Origin: an uncultured Clostridia bacterium
Lineage (GTDB): Bacteria; Bacillota; Clostridia; Oscillospirales; CAG-382
Reading direction: 5' to 3'
Length of the DNA stretch: 24,946 nt
NCBI GenBank assembly: GCA_947627335.1
Contig: CANQVQ010000010.1
Location: 1-24,946, forward strand
Part shown: piece by piece, positions 7,385-14,192 of the stretch
How positions within the stretch are numbered: the stretch's first letter is position 1
Layout of the letters: the number at the start of each line of letters is the position of its first letter
Position numbers and translations under genes: made by a program
Notes under the pieces: model-generated
Seen by the model: only the letters and a program-made list of their open reading frames with translations
What the model was told of the DNA's origin: nothing
The model's database searches: none

Positions 7385-8251
7385 ATGTTTGTCGCGGACC
7401 GCTGGCGGGAGTACACGCTGCTCGACGCCGTGAACGGGGAACGGCTGGAACGCTGGGGGAAGTACCTCCTCGTCCGCCCGGACCCGCAGGTGATCTGGCG
7501 CGGAGAGAAGCGCCGACCGGAATGGGAAAAGGCGGACGGGATCTACCGCCGGAGCCGCGAGGGCGGCGGACGGTGGGTCAAGAAGGATCTGCCGGAGGAA
7601 TGGACGGTCTCCTATGGGGATCTGCGCTTTTCGCTTTCCCCGATGGGGTTCAAGCACACGGGGCTGTTCCCGGAGCAGGCGGCGAACTGGGATTGGTTTT
7701 CCGAACGCATCCGTTCCTGTCCGCGGGAAGTGAAACTGCTGAATCTGTTCGCGTACACCGGCGGCGCGACGGTCGCGGCGGCGAAGGCGGGCGCGTTCGT
7801 CTGCCACGTCGACGCGTCGAAGGGCATGGTCGCCCGTGCCAAGCAGAACGCCGTCCTTTCCGGGGTACCGGGGGACCGTGTGCGGTACATCGTCGACGAC
7901 TGCGCCAAATTCGTCGCACGGGAGTACCGTCGGGGCAGCCGCTACGACGCGATCATCCTCGACCCGCCGTCCTTCGGGCGCGGACCGAACGGGGAACGCT
8001 GGGTCATCGAGGAAGGGCTGGACGAACTGCTCGGGCTGGTCTGCAGCGTGCTTTCGGAGCGTCCGCTGTTCGTCCTGCTCAATTCCTACACGACCGGGCT
8101 GTCCCCCGCGACCAACGGCTACCTGCTCGCCCGCCATCTGAAGCGCTTCGGCGGTCATGTGGAGAGCGGGGAACTGGGACTGCCGGTCGTCGAAAGCGGT
8201 CTTGCGCTCCCCTGCGGCGCGGCGAGCCGCTGGGTGTGCGACGAGATCTGA
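7385..8251 (+). CDS. Class I SAM-dependent methyltransferase, RlmI-like (probable 23S rRNA cytosine-C5 type)
   Basis: A 288-aa Rossmann-fold methyltransferase of the COG1092 kind, whose characterised members methylate rRNA. A beta-rich front part (about 1-110) precedes SAM motif I LNLFAYTGGATVAAAKAG (119-136), an acidic strand end CHVDASKGMV (140-149) and motif IV ILDPPSFGRG (191-200), the DPPxF-type signature of RNA and protein methyltransferases. No N-terminal PUA domain of the length seen in E. coli RlmI is evident, so the target is uncertain. It begins 3 nt after ruvB and is followed 21 nt later by the ECF ATPase gene. The operon context does not identify the substrate. Confidence 0.82.
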   Translation: MFVADRWREYTLLDAVNGERLERWGKYLLVRPDPQVIWRGEKRRPEWEKADGIYRRSREGGGRWVKKDLPEEWTVSYGDLRFSLSPMGFKHTGLFPEQAANWDWFSERIRSCPREVKLLNLFAYTGGATVAAAKAGAFVCHVDASKGMVARAKQNAVLSGVPGDRVRYIVDDCAKFVAREYRRGSRYDAIILDPPSFGRGPNGERWVIEEGLDELLGLVCSVLSERPLFVLLNSYTTGLSPATNGYLLARHLKRFGGHVESGELGLPVVESGLALPCGAASRWVCDEI

Positions 8252-8272
8252 AGGGAAAAGTAAAGGGAAAGC

Positions 8273-10018
8273 ATGAGTTTCATCGAGATCGATCAACTGT
8301 CGTTTCGGTACCATCCGACCGGGGCGCCGGTGCTGCAAAATCTGACCCTTTCGATCGAAAAGGGCAGCTATACCGCCATTCTGGGGCATAACGGCAGCGG
8401 AAAAAGCACGCTGGCGAAATTGCTTTGCGGAATCCTGACCCCGTCCGAAGGGAAGGTCACCGTCGACGGAATGGACACGTCCGACGAATCCGTCTCGCTC
8501 CGCCTGCGCAAGACCTGCGGCATGATCTTCCAGAACCCGGACAACCAGTTGGTCGCCGGAATGGTGGAGGAGGACGTGGCGTTCGCGCCGGAAAACCTCG
8601 GGCTCCCGCGTGAGGAGATCCGCCGTCGTGTGGATGAAGCGCTCGAGACCGTCGGCATGACCGCATACGCCCGCCATTCCACCGCCAAGCTGTCCGGCGG
8701 GCAGAAGCAGCGGATCGCCGTCGCCGGCGTGCTCGCCATGCTGCCGGACTGCATCCTGTTCGACGAAGCGACGGCCATGCTCGACCCGACCGGTCGCCGG
8801 GACATCATGGCGGCGATGAAGAAGCTCAACCGGGAAAAGAACATCACGGTCGTCACCATCACGCACTATATGGCGGAGGCGATCGAAGCGGACCGGGTGC
8901 TCGTGCTCGACCACGGGAAACTGCTCATGGACGGCTCCCCGCGTGAAATCTTTTCCCGCGTCGCGGAGCTGCAGAAGGCGTCGCTTTCGGTCCCGCAGGT
9001 CACGGAACTGCTGTACCTGCTCGAAAAGGACGGCTACGCCTTCCCGAAGGGCATCCTGCACGCCATGGAAGCGGCGGACGCGCTGGAAGCGGTCCTGCCG
9101 AAGCGCGCCCTGCCGGCGGGCGCGAAGACCCCGGAACCGTCCGGCGCGCCGGAAACGGACGCGGCGCTGGAGCTGCGGGACGTGACCGTCGTTTACGGGG
9201 AAAAGACCCCGTTCCGCACGGAGGCGCTCTCGCAGGTCTCGGTGCGCTTCCCGCGTGGGGAGGTCATCGGCGTCATCGGGCATACCGGCTCCGGCAAAAG
9301 CACGCTCGCGACCCTGCTCAACGGACTGCGCAAGCCGACGGAAGGGACCGTGCTGCTCGGCGGCGAGGACCTGTGGAAGGAACCCAAGCAGATGCGGAAG
9401 ATCCGAAGCCGGGTCGGGCTGGTGTTCCAATACCCGGAGTATCAGCTTTTCGAGGAGACCGTTCGGGCAGACATCGCCTTCGGACCGCGCAACATGGCGC
9501 TGTCGGCGGAGGAGATCGACCGACGGGTGCGGGACGCGGCATCCTTCTGCGGGCTTTCCGCTTCGGAGCTGGAAAAAAGCCCGTTCGAGCTGTCCGGCGG
9601 ACAGAAGCGGCGGGCAGCCATCGCGGGGGTGGTCGCCATGGAGCCGGAAGTGCTGGTGCTGGACGAACCGGCTGCCGGGCTGGACCCGAAGGGACGGGAG
9701 GAGATCTTCGGCGGACTGATGGAATACCGCGAACGACGCGGTGCGACGCTGCTGCTGATCTCCCACAGCATGGAGGAGGTCGCCCGGTACGCCGACCGCA
9801 TTCTGGTCCTCAAGAACGGGAAGGTGTACCTTTACGGGACGGTCGGAGAGGTGTTCGGACAGGCGGAAAAGCTGTTCGACGCGTCCCTTGACCTGCCGCA
9901 GATCACCAAGCTGTTTCTGGAACTGAAGAAGCGTTCCCTCTGCGCGGAAACGGACGTCTACACCGTCCCATATGCGAAAAAGCGGATCGGGAGGTTGCTC
10001 GAATGCTCAAAGACATGA
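8273..10018 (+). CDS. Fused energy-coupling factor ATPase (EcfA1-EcfA2 in one chain)
   Basis: Two complete ABC nucleotide-binding domains in 581 aa. Domain 1 (about 1-250) has Walker A GHNGSGKST (38-46), Q-loop Gln87, signature LSGGQ (140-144), Walker B CILFDEAT (160-167) and His198. Domain 2 (about 298-545) has Walker A GHTGSGKST (336-344), Gln386, LSGGQ (440-444), Walker B LVLDEP (461-466) and a switch His in LISHSM. A roughly 45-residue Pro/Ala-rich linker joins them. Most Firmicutes encode EcfA1 and EcfA2 as adjacent genes, so this is a fusion. With EcfT it powers uptake of vitamins or metals via S-components encoded elsewhere. It overlaps ecfT by 16 nt. Confidence 0.93.
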   Translation: MSFIEIDQLSFRYHPTGAPVLQNLTLSIEKGSYTAILGHNGSGKSTLAKLLCGILTPSEGKVTVDGMDTSDESVSLRLRKTCGMIFQNPDNQLVAGMVEEDVAFAPENLGLPREEIRRRVDEALETVGMTAYARHSTAKLSGGQKQRIAVAGVLAMLPDCILFDEATAMLDPTGRRDIMAAMKKLNREKNITVVTITHYMAEAIEADRVLVLDHGKLLMDGSPREIFSRVAELQKASLSVPQVTELLYLLEKDGYAFPKGILHAMEAADALEAVLPKRALPAGAKTPEPSGAPETDAALELRDVTVVYGEKTPFRTEALSQVSVRFPRGEVIGVIGHTGSGKSTLATLLNGLRKPTEGTVLLGGEDLWKEPKQMRKIRSRVGLVFQYPEYQLFEETVRADIAFGPRNMALSAEEIDRRVRDAASFCGLSASELEKSPFELSGGQKRRAAIAGVVAMEPEVLVLDEPAAGLDPKGREEIFGGLMEYRERRGATLLLISHSMEEVARYADRILVLKNGKVYLYGTVGEVFGQAEKLFDASLDLPQITKLFLELKKRSLCAETDVYTVPYAKKRIGRLLECSKT

Positions 10019-10836
10019 CGCTCGGGCAGTATTTCCCGGGGAATTCCTTCCTGCACCGGGCGGACCCCCGCGTCAAGCTCGTTGCGCTGGTGGTGTATCT
10101 GGTGTTCGTGCTGCTGGCGAAGACCGCCTGTGCGCTCGGGATCGTGCTGGTCACGATGCTGACGCTCGCGGCGGTGTCCCGCATTCGGTTTTCGGTGCTG
10201 GCGCGTTCGCTGAAGCCGGTGGTGTTCATTCTGCTGTTCACCGGGGTGCTCAACCTGTTCCTCACGACCGGGGAGACCCCGTTGGTCGAATGGAAGTTCA
10301 TCCATATCTACCCCGAAGGGGTGCGCACGGCGGTCTGCATGATGCTGCGTCTGGTCTGCCTCGTGGGCGGGAGCAGCCTGCTGCTGTCCTATACGACCAG
10401 TCCGCTGGACCTGACCGACGCGATCGAATCGCTGTTCGGCTTCCTCAAGAAGCTGCGCGTGCCGATCCACGAATTCGCGATGATGATGACCATCGCGCTC
10501 CGCTTTATCCCGACGCTGACGGAGGAAACGGACAAGATCATCTCCGCCCAGAAGGCGCGGGGCGCGGATTTTGAATCCGGCGGACTGATCCGCAAAGCGA
10601 AAGCGATCGTCCCGATCCTGATCCCGCTGTTCGTATCCGCGTTCCGGCGGGCGGACGAACTGGCGGAGGCGATGGAGTGCCGCTGCTACCACGGCGGAGA
10701 GGGGCGCACCAAACTCAAAGTCATGCGCAGCCGTCCGTCGGATTATGTGTTCCTGCTCGTCATGGCTCTGCTGTGCGCCGGGGTTGTGCTCGCGAACCGT
10801 TTCCTGTCGTTTCAAGTGGGGGTTTTCACGCTATGA
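10003..10836 (+). CDS. ecfT: Energy-coupling factor transporter transmembrane protein EcfT
   Basis: Integral membrane scaffold (277 aa) connecting the EcfA ATPases to substrate-binding S-components. Hydrophobic segments are visible near 29-45, 48-62, 65-85, 102-128 and 244-262. The two cytoplasmic coupling regions are recognisable as AQKARGADFE and RADELAEAMECRCY, matching the conserved Ala-Arg-Gly type signatures that sit in the ATPase grooves. It starts inside the end of the fused EcfA gene and ends in an ATGA overlap with truA, so the three genes are probably translationally coupled. The order ecfA-ecfT-truA is common in Firmicutes. No S-component gene is nearby, consistent with a group II (shared) ECF module. 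Confidence 0.93.
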   Translation: MLKDMTLGQYFPGNSFLHRADPRVKLVALVVYLVFVLLAKTACALGIVLVTMLTLAAVSRIRFSVLARSLKPVVFILLFTGVLNLFLTTGETPLVEWKFIHIYPEGVRTAVCMMLRLVCLVGGSSLLLSYTTSPLDLTDAIESLFGFLKKLRVPIHEFAMMMTIALRFIPTLTEETDKIISAQKARGADFESGGLIRKAKAIVPILIPLFVSAFRRADELAEAMECRCYHGGEGRTKLKVMRSRPSDYVFLLVMALLCAGVVLANRFLSFQVGVFTL

Positions 10837-11570
10837 CCTGTGCGCTGCGGCTCGCCTACAAAGGAACCGCCTACTGCGGCTGGCAGGTGCAGAAGAACGC
10901 CCGCAGCGTCCAGCAGACCCTGCAGGACGCGATGGAAGCCGCCTTCGGTTCCCGCGGGACGGTCACCGGGTGCAGTCGGACGGACGCCGGGGTACACGCG
11001 AAAGGTTTCGTCTGCAAGGCGGAAGGACTGCCCGACCGTCTCCCGCCGGAACGCGTGCCGGAGGCGCTCGGGAGGCTGCTTCCGCCGGACATCGCCGTGC
11101 GGGAGGCGTGGGTCGTCCCGGAGAGCTTCCATCCGCGCTACGACGCGAAGGGAAAGACCTACAGCTACCGCGTCCGCAACAGCCGCCTGTCCGACCCGTT
11201 CGATTACGAGTTTTCGGCGTTGTGGTTCCCGCGGATCGATGAAACGCGGGCGGACGCGCTTTGTAAATGCTTCTGCGGGAAGCGGGATTTCCGTTCCTTC
11301 CAGGCGTCCGGCTCGGACGTGACGGATACGGTCCGCACGGTTGCGGACTTCTCCTGCCGCCGCGACGGCGAAACCGTGCGCTTCACCGTGACCGCCGACG
11401 GCTTCCTGTACCATATGGTCCGCATCCTGGTCGGCACCGTGCTCGACCTGCTGCCGGCGCCGGACGCCGAACGGCGAGCGGAGGAGATCCTGTCCGCCCG
11501 CGACCGCACCGCCGCCGGGCGCACCATGCCCGCGAAAGGGCTCTGCCTCGAACAAGTTTACTACGACTGA
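10833..11570 (+). CDS. truA: tRNA pseudouridine(38-40) synthase TruA
   Basis: Isomerises uridines 38-40 in the tRNA anticodon arm. The start is placed at ATG 10833, which forms an ATGA overlap with the ecfT stop and yields 245 aa, the usual length. The sequence opens with the family's LRLAYKGTAYCGWQVQ (5-20). The catalytic Asp51 lies in GCSRTDAGVHA (46-56). Later conserved parts are YDAKGKTYSYRV, the CFCGKRDFRSFQASG segment and FLYHMVRILVGTVLDL near the C-terminus. A longer upstream in-frame extension exists but lies within ecfT and lacks family similarity. Confidence 0.97.
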   Translation: MTCALRLAYKGTAYCGWQVQKNARSVQQTLQDAMEAAFGSRGTVTGCSRTDAGVHAKGFVCKAEGLPDRLPPERVPEALGRLLPPDIAVREAWVVPESFHPRYDAKGKTYSYRVRNSRLSDPFDYEFSALWFPRIDETRADALCKCFCGKRDFRSFQASGSDVTDTVRTVADFSCRRDGETVRFTVTADGFLYHMVRILVGTVLDLLPAPDAERRAEEILSARDRTAAGRTMPAKGLCLEQVYYD

Positions 11571-11577
11571 AATCCCC

Positions 11578-11582
11578 GGAGG
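11578..11582 (+). promoter_or_regulatory. Ribosome binding site that decides a GTG start
   Basis: GGAGG lies 6 nt before GTG 11589. The first in-frame ATG (11637) has only a weak AGGAAA upstream. I therefore take the GTG as the start of the DUF5711 gene. Confidence 0.6.
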
Positions 11583-11588
11583 TCCCCC

Positions 11589-12842
11589 GTGTCTGCGTTT
11601 TCCGTCTTTTCCGACCACAGGAAACGAAAAAAGAATATGCAAACGCCCACGGTGGAACAGTACTACCGGGATCGCGCCAGGCGCCTGTCCCGCGTGCGGT
11701 ACCTCTGCCTGCTGCTGTGCGCCGCCTTCCTTCTGTACGGCTTTGCCGCCCACGGCGAGGAGCTGACGGCGGAGAATTTCCGCTATATGCTCAAATTCCT
11801 CAACGTCACGGAGGAGGACGACGAAACCGAGGCGAACACCGTGCGGTTCGACTACGCGGCGGGAAATATCGGCGGTCTGTTCCGCGGGGACATCGCCGTG
11901 CTCAACACCGACGGGCTTTCCCTGTACGGCTGGGACGCGGAACAGCTCTTTTCCGCCGCCTTCCGTCTGGAGTCTCCGCGCATGACCGTCACCTCCCAGA
12001 ACATTTTCGTTTACGACCTCGGGAATTCGGACGTGCGGTTGTTCAATTCCTACGAGCAGACCGCGCACATCGCGACGGAGTACCCGGTGTACGCCCTGTC
12101 TGCCAACGATTCCGGCAATTTCGCCGTCGCGACCTCCGAAAAGAACTACCGCAGCGTCATCTACGTCTACAATTCGTATGCGCAGCGGATCTATACCCGC
12201 CGTCTCAGCGACCTTTACGTCGACCAGCTCGCGCTTTCCCCGGACGGAAAGAGCTTCCTCGCGCTCGGGCATTCCGCACGGGGCGGGGACCTGGTCGCCG
12301 TGCTGCAGCGCTATTCGCTGACCGACGAGGAGCCGCTGTTCACCGCTTCGTTCGCCGGGGAACTGCCGCTGCGGATCGATTACCTTTCGGATGGACGCTT
12401 CGCCGTGCTGACCGACGGGGCGCTGCGGTGCTACGACGTCGGCGCGGAGGACCCGGTCGGGAGCGTGTCGTTCGAGGACGCGTCGCTGCGCGGGTGCGAT
12501 TTCTCCGGCGGGCGCGTGCTGCTGACCTTCTACGACGCCGGACTTTCCGGCGGGACGGTGCTGCGCGTCTACGGAGACGACGCGAATATGCAGGGGGAAT
12601 ACCGCTTCGAGGGCGCGGTGACGGACAAACGGATGCTCGGCGACGCGCTTTGCGTGCTGACCGTCGGAGAAGTGAACGTCCTGCCGCTTTCCGGCGGCGA
12701 ACCGACCGCGTATACCGTCGGCAAGGACGCCCTGCAGCTGCTCGACGACGGCGGGACGCTGGTCCTGTTTGAAAAAAACGACGCCTATCGGCTGACCGAT
12801 GAAACCAATGATGAAACCAATTCAAAAGGAGAATCACAATGA
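11589..12842 (+). CDS. DUF5711 family membrane-anchored protein (predicted beta-propeller)
   Basis: 417 aa from GTG 11589; an alternative start is ATG 11637. A basic, Arg-rich N-terminus is followed by one hydrophobic segment (about 38-56, YLCLLLCAAFLLYGFAA). The long remainder is probably outside the membrane. It has recurring short strands ending in polar turns (YDLGNSDVRLFNS, YVYNSYAQRIYTRRL, YDVGAEDPVGSVSF), as in WD40/YVTN-like propellers. I recognise it as DUF5711, a clostridial family of unknown function. Its C-terminus carries a 12-bp tandem duplication (DETNDETN). The stop overlaps the start of the cvpA-like gene in ATGA, which suggests a shared envelope role. Confidence 0.72.
   Translation: MSAFSVFSDHRKRKKNMQTPTVEQYYRDRARRLSRVRYLCLLLCAAFLLYGFAAHGEELTAENFRYMLKFLNVTEEDDETEANTVRFDYAAGNIGGLFRGDIAVLNTDGLSLYGWDAEQLFSAAFRLESPRMTVTSQNIFVYDLGNSDVRLFNSYEQTAHIATEYPVYALSANDSGNFAVATSEKNYRSVIYVYNSYAQRIYTRRLSDLYVDQLALSPDGKSFLALGHSARGGDLVAVLQRYSLTDEEPLFTASFAGELPLRIDYLSDGRFAVLTDGALRCYDVGAEDPVGSVSFEDASLRGCDFSGGRVLLTFYDAGLSGGTVLRVYGDDANMQGEYRFEGAVTDKRMLGDALCVLTVGEVNVLPLSGGEPTAYTVGKDALQLLDDGGTLVLFEKNDAYRLTDETNDETNSKGESQ
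12798..12821 (+). repeat. 12-bp tandem duplication at the end of the DUF5711 gene
   Basis: GATGAAACCAAT occurs twice head to tail (12798-12809 and 12810-12821) and encodes DETN twice. It is in frame and close to the cvpA ribosome binding site (AAAGGAG at about 12825). It probably arose by slippage. Confidence 0.85.
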
Positions 12843-13555
12843 GCCTATTGCTTGACCTGATCCTGCTGCTGATCGCAGGGGTCACCATCTTCCTCGCCGC
12901 CAAACGGGGCTTCGTCAAGACCCTGCTTTCCACCGCGAGCACGCTCGTCGCGTTGGTGATCGTTTTCCTCTTCACCTCTCCGCTGACCGACCTTCTGGAA
13001 AGCACGGCGCTTCCCGACGCCGTCCGAACGAATACCGCTTCTGTGATCGACAGCCTCGTCGAACAGCAGGGCGCGGAGGACAGCCAATCCCTCGCGCTCG
13101 ACCGCGAAAGCGAGCTGTATGCCCTGCTCGAAGGGATCGGCATCGACAGCGAAAGCCTGTCGAACTGGGTCACGGAGCACGAGAACATGGTCAAGGAGGA
13201 ATTCCGCGACGAACTGGTCGCATTCGTCGCCGACAGCGTCACGCCGATGCTGCTGAGCGCGATCTCGGTCGCCATCCTGTTCTTCGGCTCGTATATTGCG
13301 CTGAAGCTGCTGAGCTTCCTGCTGACCGGCGTGGTGGAGAAGATCCCGTTCGTGCGGGGCGCGAACCATATGCTCGGCGTCGTGCTCGGCGTCGTGCTCG
13401 CGCTGATCCGCATTTTGATCTTCTGCACGGTGGTGCGGGTGCTGCTCAATACATCGCTGCTCTCCGGCTTGGGCGCTCTCGCCGGGATCGACCCGGACAA
13501 GACCCTGCTGTTCCGCCTGTTCGGGAACATTCCGTTCATTCGGATGTTCTTCTGA
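12839..13555 (+). CDS. CvpA family membrane protein
   Basis: 238 aa with the CvpA layout. Two N-terminal hydrophobic segments (about 4-22 and 28-48) flank AAKRGFVKTL, the family's recognisable xxRGFxK turn. A long polar, acidic middle (about 55-125) follows, then C-terminal hydrophobic segments (about 130-160 and 178-205). CvpA proteins are linked to colicin V export in E. coli and to envelope homeostasis more broadly; the molecular activity is unclear. The polar insert is longer than in the roughly 160-aa enterobacterial form, as is common in clostridial members. AAAGGAG precedes the ATG, which overlaps the DUF5711 stop. pgsA follows after 52 nt. Confidence 0.8.
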   Translation: MSLLLDLILLLIAGVTIFLAAKRGFVKTLLSTASTLVALVIVFLFTSPLTDLLESTALPDAVRTNTASVIDSLVEQQGAEDSQSLALDRESELYALLEGIGIDSESLSNWVTEHENMVKEEFRDELVAFVADSVTPMLLSAISVAILFFGSYIALKLLSFLLTGVVEKIPFVRGANHMLGVVLGVVLALIRILIFCTVVRVLLNTSLLSGLGALAGIDPDKTLLFRLFGNIPFIRMFF

Positions 13556-13607
13556 CGGTGCCTTGAAGGAACGCGGAATAACATAAAAAGGACAAGGTAA
13601 GCGTCCC

Positions 13608-14192
13608 ATGAAAAAGAATATCCAAAAACAGATCCCGAATATCCTGTCTGTGATCCGCCTGCTTTGTATTCCCGCGTTCGTCTTTCTGTTCATACGGGGG
13701 AATCGCGTCGCGTCGGCAGGGGTGTTCTGCTTCGCGTCGGCGACGGACGTGCTCGACGGGTATCTGGCGCGTCGGAACAACTGGATCACGAACGTCGGGA
13801 AGATCCTCGACCCGGTGGCGGATAAGCTGATGCAGTTCACCGTCCTGCTGTGCCTGACCTGTTCGTTCAGCGGAGCCGCCCAGGTCATCGCGTCGATCGT
13901 GCTGGTGCTGTTTTCGCTCAAGGAGCTGGCGATGCTCGCCGGTGCGATCGTGGTCCTGCGCGTCAAGCGCAACGTCGTCGCGTCCGTCTGGTATGGAAAG
14001 CTCGCGACGGTCATCTTCTTCGTCATCACCGTCGTGCTGATTCTGGACCCGAATAACCTGCTGCTCTGCGCCGTGCTCTGCACGCTGCTGGTCTGCACGA
14101 TCCTGTTTGCGCTGATCATGTATTACGTCAAGATCTTCCGTGGAAAATACGGAATCAAAAAATTCGAGAATATGAGGAGAACCAAGGAATGA
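13608..14192 (+). CDS. pgsA: CDP-diacylglycerol--glycerol-3-phosphate 3-phosphatidyltransferase
   Basis: Integral membrane enzyme of 194 aa that makes phosphatidylglycerol phosphate, the committed step to anionic phospholipids. The full CDP-alcohol phosphotransferase signature DX2DGX2ARX8GX3DX3D is present: Asp47, Asp50, Gly51, Ala54, Arg55, Gly64, Asp68 and Asp72. The N-terminal KQIPNILSVIRLLCIPAFV matches the PgsA opening. Four or more hydrophobic segments follow. The start is supported by AAGGACAAGG. The stop overlaps the clpE-like ATG in ATGA. A C-terminal basic tail (KIFRGKYGIKKF) is cytoplasmic. Confidence 0.93.
   Translation: MKKNIQKQIPNILSVIRLLCIPAFVFLFIRGNRVASAGVFCFASATDVLDGYLARRNNWITNVGKILDPVADKLMQFTVLLCLTCSFSGAAQVIASIVLVLFSLKELAMLAGAIVVLRVKRNVVASVWYGKLATVIFFVITVVLILDPNNLLLCAVLCTLLVCTILFALIMYYVKIFRGKYGIKKFENMRRTKE

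Noticed and set aside
5081..9766. A very long open frame (1561 codons) on the minus strand, opposite ruvC to ecfA
   Set aside because: It lies antisense to five well-identified genes, is low-complexity (Arg, Pro, Gln, His, Val-rich) and crosses gene boundaries. It is the expected mirror of GC-rich codon use.
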